64,000 bases of DNA from Lautropia mirabilis (GTDB lineage Bacteria > Pseudomonadota > Gammaproteobacteria > Burkholderiales > Burkholderiaceae_E). Below, piece after piece: positions 27,217-34,800 of this stretch; position 1 is the stretch's first letter, and the number at the start of each line of letters is the position of its first letter. Position numbers and translations under genes: made by a program. The notes beneath the pieces were generated by a model, which was not told the DNA's origin, searched no databases, and worked only from the letters and a program-made list of their open reading frames with translations. The stretch covers positions 1,374,001 to 1,438,000 of the forward strand of contig NZ_LR134378.1 of assembly GCF_900637555.1 (NCBI RefSeq), given 5' to 3'.

Positions 27217-27702
27217 ATGCGTCGTTTCGTCTACTCTTCCCTGAAGGTGTTGCACCTGATGGGTCTTGTCCTGTTTCTGGGATCCATCTTCGGGCATATT
27301 GTGGCCGGGATCCTTGGCGGTGGTCCCGTGAGTGGCGGCCGGTTTCTGGCAGCCCGCGAGCATATCGCGGCTGCCACGCAATTTCTCACGCTGCCGGGGC
27401 TTGGGCTGCTCCTGCTTAGTGGCGTCGGCCTGTGGCTGATGAGCTGGTCGGTGAAGAACAGCCGCTGGCTTGGCGTGCACATGGGGCTTGCCGCGCTGGT
27501 CACCCTGATTGCCTTTGTCGTGGTACTGCCCGCTGGTGCCGAGATGATGGCGCTTGCCTCGACGGACATGGTGGCCAACATGGAGAAAATCGTGGCGGCA
27601 AATCGCTTTGAGGACATTGGCGGGGCAGTTAACGTCCTGCTGATCCTGATCATCACCGGTCTGGGGGTCGCCAAACCCCGGTGGGCGCGCAAGCGAAGCT
27701 GA
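27217..27702 (+). CDS. Four-helix inner-membrane protein (DUF2269/CopD-like)
   Basis: This is a 161-residue protein with four predicted membrane segments (VLHLMGLVLFLGSIFGHIVAG; LTLPGLGLLLLSGVGLWLMS; MGLAALVTLIAFVVVLPAG; GAVNVLLILIITGLGVA). The layout and the KxLHxxG(L/V)xLxxG-type first helix recall DUF2269 and CopD-like proteins, which often carry His residues in the helices. Assignment is tentative. ATG 27217 follows AAGGGAG by nine bases. It sits between the Spy/CpxP-like gene and the response regulator, with 102- and 98-nt gaps, and is probably part of the same stress module. Confidence 0.65.
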   Translation: MRRFVYSSLKVLHLMGLVLFLGSIFGHIVAGILGGGPVSGGRFLAAREHIAAATQFLTLPGLGLLLLSGVGLWLMSWSVKNSRWLGVHMGLAALVTLIAFVVVLPAGAEMMALASTDMVANMEKIVAANRFEDIGGAVNVLLILIITGLGVAKPRWARKRS

Positions 27703-27800
27703 GTCTGTGTAGGAGCTGCCTCCGTGCCTTTTTTGATCTTGCCGGGGGGGCTGACAATGTGGGGCCGTCCAGACGTTATCTGGCATCCAGGAATGAATCC

Positions 27801-28517
27801 ATGAATCGCGTGCTGCTGATCGACGATGACGAACAGCTGGGGCCTCCGCTGGCCATGTACTTCAAGCGTTTCGATCTGGTACTTGAGCAGGCGTTCACGC
27901 CCTCAAAGGGGCTGGCGCGGCTTCAGGAGGGGAATTTCGATGCGGCGATTCTCGACATCATGCTGCCGGAGATGGACGGTTTCGAGGTCTGTCGCCGGAT
28001 CCGGAAGGGTAGCCAGGTGCCGATCATCATGTTGACGGCGCGTGGAGAGCTGACCGATCGCGTGGTGGGCCTGGAAATGGGCGCTGACGACTACCTGCCC
28101 AAGCCCTTCGAGCCCCGCGAGCTGGTGGCGCGGGTGCAGACGGTGCTGCGACGCTTCCGTGCAGCCTCTTCGGGGGGCGGCGCGGATTCTGCTGGCGTGC
28201 ACCCTGAGGATGCCTCGGTGCTGCGTTTCGAGGGGCTGGTGATCGATCCCGTCCGGCGCAGTGTGCTGCGTCACGACGAGGACGTGGCGCTGACCGGCAC
28301 CGAATATGAACTGCTGCTGATGCTGGCCCGCGAGCCGGGGCGCGTCTTCAGCCGTGACGACATCCTGGGCCGGCTGCGAGGCCACGAGGTGGATCTTTAC
28401 AGCCGCGCCGTGGACATCGTCGTCAGCCGCCTGCGCCGCAAGCTGGAGCCATTGGTGGTCATCAAGACGTTGCGCAATGTCGGCTATGCGCTGGCGCTGC
28501 GGCCGCAGGAGGCATGA
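27801..28517 (+). CDS. cpxR: CpxR-like OmpR-family response regulator
   Basis: This is a 238-residue two-component regulator. The receiver domain has the acidic pocket DDD at residues 8-10, phospho-acceptor Asp52 (AILDIMLPEMDG), Thr79 and Lys101 (YLPKPFEPRELVARV). The block MLTARGELTDRVVGLEMGADDYLPKPF is broken up here only for description and is strongly CpxR-like. The C-terminal half is a winged-helix DNA-binding domain (LTGTEYELLLMLARE, GRVFSRDDIL, RAVDIVVSRLRRKL). ATG 27801 follows AGGAA by eight bases. Its stop overlaps the kinase start (ATGA), implying translational coupling. It probably controls envelope-stress genes including the adjacent Spy/CpxP-like gene. Confidence 0.88.
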   Translation: MNRVLLIDDDEQLGPPLAMYFKRFDLVLEQAFTPSKGLARLQEGNFDAAILDIMLPEMDGFEVCRRIRKGSQVPIIMLTARGELTDRVVGLEMGADDYLPKPFEPRELVARVQTVLRRFRAASSGGGADSAGVHPEDASVLRFEGLVIDPVRRSVLRHDEDVALTGTEYELLLMLAREPGRVFSRDDILGRLRGHEVDLYSRAVDIVVSRLRRKLEPLVVIKTLRNVGYALALRPQEA

Positions 28518-30154
28518 TGCCGGCCGCCAAGCGTTGGCTTGCCCGGGTACGCGCCTTCATGGGGCGCTTCCTTGCTGGCGTGCGCGGTCTTCCGGTGCGC
28601 CTGGCGTTCTCGATCAAGCTGCGCATGGTGCTGGTGTTTCTGGTGTTGGCCGCGGCGCTGATGGTCGTGTTCATCGGCGCCATGCGGCAGGTGGTGGCCA
28701 CGCGCTGGCAGCTGACCGCCCAGCCGCTGCTGGTCGATTATGTCGACCGTCTGGCCGAGGAGATCACGGTTGATGGCCATCCCAGTGTTGAACGCGCCCG
28801 TGCACTGGCACAGCGCCTGCCGGTGACGGTGCGCATCGAGGGACCGGTCATCCGATGGGCGTCCCATCCGCAGGATCCCCAACATGACTGGTGGCGTGAG
28901 GGTGATGGAACTTGGGAGGACTCTCCACCGTCGGATGCGCTCATGCCCGGAGCGGACCGTCATGATGAGCGCGGGATGGGGCATCGTGGTGCTCATGTGG
29001 GGGAAGGGCGTGGGTGGGGCGACGAGCCCCCCGGCTGGCAGCAGATCAGGCAGATCACCGAGCGCTCGACGCCCGATGGGCACCGGCTCGTGTTCGGCAT
29101 CGACCGCCATGCCATGTTGGCACGGCATGATGGCTCGGACCCGCTGGCCCGGGGACTGGCCGCGCTGCTGCTGCTGACGTTGCTGGCCTGGTGGTACGTG
29201 CGCCGCACGCTCAGGCCGCTGGATGCCATCAGCGCTGGCGCTCGCCGCTTCGGCCAGGGCAACTTCGATGACCCCATTCCGGCTGTCTGGACCCGGCGGC
29301 ACGGCGAACTGGGCGAGCTGGCCACGACGCTCAACACCATGGGCGAGGACATCCGGCAGATGCTGGATGCCAAGCGCAGCCTGCTGCTGGCCATCAGCCA
29401 CGAGATGCGCAGCCCGCTGACCCGCGCGCGCCTGCACACCGAGCTGCTGCCCGAGGACGATCCCGAGGTGCGACCGCAGCGGGAGGCCCTGCTGCGTGAC
29501 TTGCGGGAGATGTCTGCCCTGGTGGAGGATCTGCTGGAAAGCGAGCGCCTGTCCGACCGTCATGTGGCGTTGCAGCGGGAAAGTCTGGACCCGGGCGTCG
29601 TGGCCCGCAGCGTCATCGCCGAGCTGCAGACGCGCCACCCTGGCGTAGAGGTTGTTCTTCAGGTGCCAACGGAGCTGCCGGCGCAGTATCTGGACGCCAC
29701 CCGTCTGCGCCTGCTGCTGCGCAACCTGCTGGAAAATGCCGTGCGACATGGGGGTAACGGACGTGATCCCGACAGGAAGGGTGCGTTTGGAAGCACCATG
29801 CCGGATGAAGGCGGGAACACGACAGCCCATACGGCAGCCCGCCCCGGCCATACGGAGGCACCCGACACGGATGCCATTGCCGTGGTGCATATCGACAGGA
29901 TTCCCACGGGCGGCTGTGTCATCGAGGTTCGGGACTGGGGGCCGGGTGTGCCCGAGGAGCAGCTCTCGAAGCTGGCCGAACCCTTCCATCGTCCCGATGC
30001 GGCGCGTTCCCGCCATGCCGGTGGTGTGGGGCTGGGACTCTATCTGTGCCGCCTGGTGGCTCAGGCCCACGGTGGCCGGCTTGCCCTGGAGAATGCGCAT
30101 CCCGGGTTGCGGGTACGCGCCTGGCTGCCTTCCGATATGAAGGCGCCGCAATGA
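28514..30154 (+). CDS. cpxA: CpxA-like sensor histidine kinase
   Basis: This is a 546-residue membrane kinase. TM1 is about residues 37-57 and TM2 about 212-232, with a periplasmic sensor loop between them containing an unusual Asp/His/Gly/Trp-rich stretch (HDERGMGHRGAHVGEGRGWG). HAMP follows TM2. The H-box AISHEMRSPLTR places the phospho-His at residue 296. The catalytic domain has LLRNLLENAVRHG, DWGPGVPEEQL and GGVGLGLYLCR. A 45-residue acidic/Thr-rich insert (about 410-455) separates the N and G1 boxes and is longer than usual. The start overlaps cpxR by four bases, with AGGAGG immediately upstream. ATG 28517 is better spaced and equally likely. Confidence 0.87.
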   Translation: MMPAAKRWLARVRAFMGRFLAGVRGLPVRLAFSIKLRMVLVFLVLAAALMVVFIGAMRQVVATRWQLTAQPLLVDYVDRLAEEITVDGHPSVERARALAQRLPVTVRIEGPVIRWASHPQDPQHDWWREGDGTWEDSPPSDALMPGADRHDERGMGHRGAHVGEGRGWGDEPPGWQQIRQITERSTPDGHRLVFGIDRHAMLARHDGSDPLARGLAALLLLTLLAWWYVRRTLRPLDAISAGARRFGQGNFDDPIPAVWTRRHGELGELATTLNTMGEDIRQMLDAKRSLLLAISHEMRSPLTRARLHTELLPEDDPEVRPQREALLRDLREMSALVEDLLESERLSDRHVALQRESLDPGVVARSVIAELQTRHPGVEVVLQVPTELPAQYLDATRLRLLLRNLLENAVRHGGNGRDPDRKGAFGSTMPDEGGNTTAHTAARPGHTEAPDTDAIAVVHIDRIPTGGCVIEVRDWGPGVPEEQLSKLAEPFHRPDAARSRHAGGVGLGLYLCRLVAQAHGGRLALENAHPGLRVRAWLPSDMKAPQ

Positions 30155-30155
30155 A

Positions 30156-30173
30156 GGGCGGTGTACCGGGGGC
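30156..30173 (+). repeat. 18-bp direct repeat, right copy
   Basis: This is identical to 26407-26424. It begins two bases after the sensor kinase stop codon. Confidence 0.6.
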
Positions 30174-30296
30174 TGCCGGGCAGGTTCCCGGCATGTACTG
30201 GAAAGTCGTCCGACACAGTGAATGGGTGCGACGCCCGCGCAACGGCCCGAAGGGCTTTAGGGCGGCTTGCCATGCGGGTTTTCGGCGGCATTCGGC

Positions 30297-30302
30297 TACA
30301 AT
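30297..30302 (+). promoter_or_regulatory. TACAAT hexamer six bases before rhlE
   Basis: TACAAT is close to the sigma-70 -10 consensus and lies six bases before ATG 30309, with no ribosome binding site between them. Transcription would start at or next to the start codon, so the mRNA may be leaderless. No good -35 box was seen. Confidence 0.4.
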
Positions 30303-30308
30303 CGGGCC

Positions 30309-31949
30309 ATGACTTTGTCAACTGCCCCCGCGCCTGAAGGCGCCCAGGAGCCGGCCACCGTCACCTTCAGTGATTTCGGCCTGCATCCCGACGTGCTCAA
30401 GGCCGTCACTGCCGCCGGCTACACCAAGCCTACCCCCATCCAGGCCAAGGCCATTCCGGTGGTCATGGCGGGCCATGACGTGATGGCCGCTGCCCAGACC
30501 GGTACCGGAAAGACGGCCGGCTTTGCGCTACCCATCATCAATGTGCTCATGCCGTCGGCCAGCCATAGCGCCTCGCCGGCGCGGCACCCGGTCCGCGCGC
30601 TCATCATCGCGCCCACGCGGGAGCTGGCCGACCAGATCCACGACAACGTCAAGACCTACATCCAGTTCACGCCGCTGCGTTCGGCTGCCGTCTTCGGTGG
30701 CGTCGACATGCAGCCGCAGACCAATGCGCTGCGCGCCGGCGTCGAGATCCTCATCGCCACCCCCGGACGGCTGCTGGATCACGTCCAGCAGAAGTCGGTG
30801 AACCTGTCGCAGGTGCAGCTGCTGGTGCTGGACGAGGCGGACCGGATGCTGGACATGGGCTTCCTGCCCGACATCCAGCGCATCATCAATCTGCTCAATC
30901 CGCGCCGGCAGAACCTCATGTTCTCGGCCACCTTCTCGGACGAGATCCGCAAGCTGGCCAAGCGCTTCCTGAACGAGCCGAAGCTCATCGAGGTGGCCCG
31001 GCCCAACACGCTGGCCGAGAACGTCGAGCAGACGGTCTACCACGTGCCCTCCGAAGACCTCAAGCGTGACGCGGTGGGGGCGCTCATTCGTGAGCGCGGC
31101 ATCGAACAGGTCATCGTCTTCTCCAACACCAAGATCGGTGCCGGCCGTCTGGCCCGCCATCTGCAGAAGGAAGGCTTCCTGGCCGAGGCCATCCACGGCG
31201 ACAAGTCCCAGCAGGAGCGCCTGAAGACGCTGGACGGCTTCAAGGCCGGCGAGATCAAGGTGCTGGTGGCCACCGACGTGGCGGCCCGTGGCCTGGACAT
31301 TGCCGAGCTGCCGGCCGTCATCAACTACGATCTGCCGCATTCGCCCGAGGACTACGTGCACCGCATCGGCCGTACCGGCCGTGCCGGCGCCTCCGGCATG
31401 GCACTGTCGCTGATGGTCGACCATGACCAGAAGGCGCTGGCCGAGATCGAGAAGCTCACCAAGCGCAAGCTGGACGTGCAGGAACTGCAGCTGCCGGCTT
31501 CTGCACGCGGCCGGGGTGAGCGTCGCAGTCGGGATGACCGTCGCGGCCACCGTGAAGGTGGCGAGGAGACGGCACGCAGCGAGGATTCGCGTGGCATTGG
31601 CGCGCCGTCGCGTTCCGGTCGTGATCGTGGCAGCCGCCGCGAGGGCAACCTGCGCGGCCATGCGCCAAGTGCCGAACGCGCTGCCCGCTATCCTGCGCCG
31701 CAGCCCGTGGTCGACGATCCGCTCTTTCATGCGCCCTATGTGCCCAGCGAGCCGGCCGCAGCGGCAGCGGATGCCCCCGAGCGGGGGCAGGCGTCGGCTG
31801 CAGGCGGCGTCAGCACCGATACACCGGCCGTCATCCAGGGGGGCGCACCCGCAGCTGCCTCCGGTCGTCGGGGCTCTGCGCCTTCCAGCGCCATCCGCCG
31901 TCCCGCGAACAAGCTGGCCGTGCTGCTGGGGGGCAAGCCGGGGGGCTGA
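30309..31949 (+). CDS. rhlE: DEAD-box ATP-dependent RNA helicase RhlE
   Basis: This is a 546-residue DEAD-box helicase. Motifs in order are the Q motif with FSDFGLHPDVLKAV...YTKPTPIQ, motif I AAQTGTGKT, Ia PTRELADQI, Ib TPGRLLD, II LDEADRMLDMGF, III FSATFS, V ATDVAARGLDI and VI HRIGRTGRAG. The QTNALRAGVEILIATPG and LAENVEQTVYHV blocks are typical of RhlE. A C-terminal Arg/Gly/Asp-rich then Ala/Pro-rich tail of about 150 residues likely adds RNA binding. It should remodel rRNA or mRNA in the cytoplasm. ATG 30309 was chosen over the frame's upstream codons by fit to the family. The start lacks a ribosome binding site. Confidence 0.93.
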   Translation: MTLSTAPAPEGAQEPATVTFSDFGLHPDVLKAVTAAGYTKPTPIQAKAIPVVMAGHDVMAAAQTGTGKTAGFALPIINVLMPSASHSASPARHPVRALIIAPTRELADQIHDNVKTYIQFTPLRSAAVFGGVDMQPQTNALRAGVEILIATPGRLLDHVQQKSVNLSQVQLLVLDEADRMLDMGFLPDIQRIINLLNPRRQNLMFSATFSDEIRKLAKRFLNEPKLIEVARPNTLAENVEQTVYHVPSEDLKRDAVGALIRERGIEQVIVFSNTKIGAGRLARHLQKEGFLAEAIHGDKSQQERLKTLDGFKAGEIKVLVATDVAARGLDIAELPAVINYDLPHSPEDYVHRIGRTGRAGASGMALSLMVDHDQKALAEIEKLTKRKLDVQELQLPASARGRGERRSRDDRRGHREGGEETARSEDSRGIGAPSRSGRDRGSRREGNLRGHAPSAERAARYPAPQPVVDDPLFHAPYVPSEPAAAAADAPERGQASAAGGVSTDTPAVIQGGAPAAASGRRGSAPSSAIRRPANKLAVLLGGKPGG

Positions 31950-32047
31950 TATCGGCTTGCGGCGGTTGACGACGTTCTTCCGTTTCTGCTGGCTATTCCC
32001 GTCTTGTGCCGCAACGCCAGGCATTATTGGGTAGGCCCAGGCGGGGT

Positions 32048-32076
32048 TTGCTTTCGTCATTTGATCTCTTTATAGT
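32048..32076 (+). promoter_or_regulatory. Sigma-70-type promoter of the GntP-family gene
   Basis: TTGCTT (32048-32053), a 17-nt spacer and TATAGT (32071-32076) stand in an AT-richer stretch about 40 bases before the symporter start. Confidence 0.55.
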
Positions 32077-32092
32077 TGTCATCACACGACAA
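32076..32092. promoter_or_regulatory. Candidate operator TTGTC-N7-GACAA
   Basis: A perfect 5-bp inverted repeat spans the predicted transcription start, immediately downstream of the -10 box. The placement suits a repressor site for a sugar-acid responsive regulator. The regulator itself is not in the window. Confidence 0.4.
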
Positions 32093-32112
32093 TTTCCAAA
32101 GAAGAGGGGATC

Positions 32113-33549
32113 ATGACGATCATCGGGCTCGCCATCGTCATCGCGTTCATTGTCTTCAGCACGGCGAAGCTGAAGTGGCACCCGTTCCTGGTGCTGGTCC
32201 TGGCCGCGTTCCTCACGGCCTTCTTCTATGGCATGCCGCTGCCCAAGGTTGCCGACACGGTCGGTACCGGCTTCGGCAGCATCCTGGGCAGCATTGGCCT
32301 AGTCATCGTGTTCGGCACCATCATCGGATTGGTGATGGAGCGCACCGGCGCAGCGGTGGTCATGGCGGAGTCGGTCATCAAGGTGCTGGGAGAGCGCTTT
32401 CCCACGCTCACCATGTCCGTCATCGGGGCCATCGTCTCCATCCCGGTGTTCTGTGATTCCGGCTACGTCATTCTCAACTCGCTGAAGGAAACGTTGGCGA
32501 AACGCCTGAAGGTCTCCTCCATCGCCATGAGCGTGGCGCTGGCCACCGGGCTGTACGCCACGCACAACTTCGTGCCCCCCACGCCGGGACCCATCGCGGC
32601 CGCGGGCAACCTGGGCCTGGCCGACAACCTGGGGCTGGTGATCGTCATGGGTCTGGTGGTGTCGGTACCCGCCTGCCTGGCCGGCTGGCTGTGGGCCAAT
32701 CGCTTCGTGCATGAGCTACCGCAGGGCGAGGGCGCTGCTGGGCAGGCCAGCACGGCGGGCTCGGTGAACGCCGCAGACAGGGAGGCTTCATCACCGGCCG
32801 GTGCCGTGGCCGCCACGCGCTATGCCGATGCGGACGACACCGACGGAGCTGCCGATCGGACCCGCTACGGCCAGATGCCGTCCCCCCTGATGGCTTTCAT
32901 GCCGATCGTGCTGCCCATCGCGCTGATCTGCATCGGCTCGGTGGCAGCTTTTCCGTCGCGGCCGCTGGGCTCGGGCCTGCTGTTCACGGTTGCCGCCTTC
33001 CTGGGCAAGCCGCTGTGTGCGCTGCTGATCGGCTTCCTGTTCTCGCTACTGCTGATCCGGGGTGAAGACCGGACCGAGCGCATCAGCGCGCTGATCACGC
33101 AGGGCCTGGTGCTGGCGGCGCCCATCCTGCTGATCACCGGGGCCGGGGGCGCCTTCGGGGCCGTCATCAAGGAAACCCCGGTAGGCAGCTATCTGGGACA
33201 TACGCTGTCCAGCCTGGGGCTGGGTGTGTTCATGCCCTTCGTGGTGGCAGCGGCGCTCAAGACCGCGCAAGGTTCCAGCACCGTGTCGCTGGTGACGACC
33301 TCCACTTTAGTGGCGCCCTTGATGGCCTCCATCGGTCTGGACAGCGAGATGGGACGCCTGCTGTGCGTGATGGCCATCGGCGCTGGGGCGATGACGGTCT
33401 CCCACGCCAACGATTCCTACTTCTGGGTGGTCACCCAGTTCTCGCGCATGAGCGTGGCCCAGGCCCTGCGGGCTCAGACGGCGGCCACGGCCGTGCAAGG
33501 GATCGTGGCGATCCTGTTCATCTGGCTGCTGAGTCTGGTGGTGCTGTAA
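32113..33549 (+). CDS. GntP-family gluconate/sugar-acid:H+ symporter
   Basis: This is a 478-residue polytopic membrane protein of the gluconate permease family. Signature blocks are FGTIIGLVMERTGAA, SIPVFCDSGYVILNSL, ATGLYATHNFVPPTPGPIAAAGNLG and AALKTAQGSSTVSLVTTSTL. Near the end is GAMTVSHANDSYFWVVTQFS. A hydrophilic cytoplasmic-type loop of about 60 residues (about 207-260) separates the halves. Family members import gluconate or related hydroxy-acids with protons. The exact substrate is not determinable, since GntT, GntP, IdnT and DsdX look alike. GAGGGG precedes ATG 32113. The gene has its own promoter and candidate operator and is convergent with gluQ. Confidence 0.88.
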   Translation: MTIIGLAIVIAFIVFSTAKLKWHPFLVLVLAAFLTAFFYGMPLPKVADTVGTGFGSILGSIGLVIVFGTIIGLVMERTGAAVVMAESVIKVLGERFPTLTMSVIGAIVSIPVFCDSGYVILNSLKETLAKRLKVSSIAMSVALATGLYATHNFVPPTPGPIAAAGNLGLADNLGLVIVMGLVVSVPACLAGWLWANRFVHELPQGEGAAGQASTAGSVNAADREASSPAGAVAATRYADADDTDGAADRTRYGQMPSPLMAFMPIVLPIALICIGSVAAFPSRPLGSGLLFTVAAFLGKPLCALLIGFLFSLLLIRGEDRTERISALITQGLVLAAPILLITGAGGAFGAVIKETPVGSYLGHTLSSLGLGVFMPFVVAAALKTAQGSSTVSLVTTSTLVAPLMASIGLDSEMGRLLCVMAIGAGAMTVSHANDSYFWVVTQFSRMSVAQALRAQTAATAVQGIVAILFIWLLSLVVL

Positions 33550-33553
33550 GTCA

Positions 33554-34564
33554 TCAGGCTGGGCTGAAGCGCGCCCGCCACTGTTCGGTGGCGGCGTGCA
33601 GCCAGCGTTGCGGGTCCCGGCTGCCAGGCGGGCGCAGCCCGAGGGCCTGGGCGGCTGCATTCAGAATGACGGCGGGCTCAATGCGTCCCGAGTCGTCGAT
33701 GCCGGGCGCGCCGTTCTGCTTCGAGAGCTTCTGACCGTTCTCACCCATCAGCAGCGGCAGGTGCAGGTAGCGCGGGTGTGGCATGCCCAGCGCCTGCTGA
33801 AGCTGCATCTGTCGGCCGGTGGAGCTCAGCAGGTCGGCGCCACGCACGATGTCGGTGATGCCTGCCTCGGCGTCATCCACCACCACGGCCAGCTGGTAAG
33901 CCCAGACGCCATCGGCACGGCGTAATACAAAATCACCGCAATCCTGTACGGGGTGCTGCCGTTGCCAGCCCAGCCAGCGATCCTCGAAGTCCACGTATCC
34001 TTCGGTCGTTCGGAATCGCCAGGCTCGGGCCTGCCGTCCGGGGGGGAGGCCATGGCGGCACGTACCCAGATAGGGTGTTTCCTCGGGCATGTGGGCCAGA
34101 CGAATATTGTCTGAATTCTGAATTATCTGCTGCCAGCGGGCCTGCCAGGCCTGGGTGATCTCCCGGCGGGTGCAGCCGCAGCCATAGAGATGCCCCTGTT
34201 CCTTCAGCCAGTCGAAGGCCGCCTGGTAGCGGTCCATGCGCGCCGATTGGTACCAGGGCGGCGCGTCCCAGTGCAGCCCCAGGAACTGCAGCTGGTGGCG
34301 AATGCGGATATCCGAGTCGGGCTCCACCCGGGGTGGGTCGATGTCCTCGATGCGCAGCAGCCAGGTGCCATCGTGCGCGCGTGCATCCAGGTAACTGGCC
34401 AGGGCGGCTACCACCGAGCCGGCATGCAGCGGCCCGCTCGGCGAGGGGGCGAAGCGGCCCACGTAGGGGCGGGCGTGGCGCACGGTGTCGCGTGCCTCGC
34501 GGCCGCCGTGTTGGCGGACGCCTGCGAAACAGACGGTGGGAAGGGGGGTGAGCGGGGACGGCAT
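33554..34564 (-). CDS. gluQ: Glutamyl-Q tRNA(Asp) synthetase
   Basis: This is a 336-residue truncated GluRS paralogue (YadB) that transfers glutamate onto queuosine-34 of tRNA-Asp. The class I HIGH-like motif is GRFAPSPSGPLHAGS, followed by RIEDIDPPR. Zinc ligands of the family are visible as YGCGCTRRE and YLGTCR. The KMSKS-like motif is GQKLSKQNGA. It lacks the anticodon-binding domain of full GluRS. The first 33 residues extend beyond the E. coli protein, and GRFAPSPSG could be reached from a later start. ATG 34564 has no ribosome binding site but has TAGAAT six bases upstream, so it may be leaderless. The stop lies five bases from that of the convergent symporter gene. Confidence 0.92.
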   Translation of the reverse strand: MPSPLTPLPTVCFAGVRQHGGREARDTVRHARPYVGRFAPSPSGPLHAGSVVAALASYLDARAHDGTWLLRIEDIDPPRVEPDSDIRIRHQLQFLGLHWDAPPWYQSARMDRYQAAFDWLKEQGHLYGCGCTRREITQAWQARWQQIIQNSDNIRLAHMPEETPYLGTCRHGLPPGRQARAWRFRTTEGYVDFEDRWLGWQRQHPVQDCGDFVLRRADGVWAYQLAVVVDDAEAGITDIVRGADLLSSTGRQMQLQQALGMPHPRYLHLPLLMGENGQKLSKQNGAPGIDDSGRIEPAVILNAAAQALGLRPPGSRDPQRWLHAATEQWRARFSPA

Positions 34565-34570
34565 GGAGGC

Positions 34571-34576
34571 ATTCTA
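34571..34576 (-). promoter_or_regulatory. TAGAAT hexamer six bases before gluQ
   Basis: On the minus strand TAGAAT ends six bases before the gluQ ATG and no ribosome binding site intervenes. The spacing is the same as at rhlE and dnaE. Confidence 0.4.
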
Positions 34577-34669
34577 AGTCTGCTTGGTGCCCCCTACTTG
34601 CGGTTGAGCGTGTGATCGTGGCCGCCCGGGTAGGTGGGAACGGAGCAGCCCGTCTTTTGGAAGCGGTAG

Positions 34670-34700
34670 GGCGCGATCATCCGGATGGCCTAGTCGCGCC
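34670..34700. repeat. Inverted repeat upstream of the RHS gene
   Basis: GGCGCGA (34670-34676) pairs with TCGCGCC (34694-34700). The loop contains the palindrome CATCCGGATG. It lies about 100 bases before the RHS start and its role is unknown. Confidence 0.35.
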
Positions 34701-34800
34701 GTGATGGAGTCCCGCCCTCGTTCGTTTGCCGGATCGGCAGAGGCGGCGTGATCCGTCAGAGTTCAGCCCGTCGGAAATCCTGCGGGAACGAGGGCTGGAC

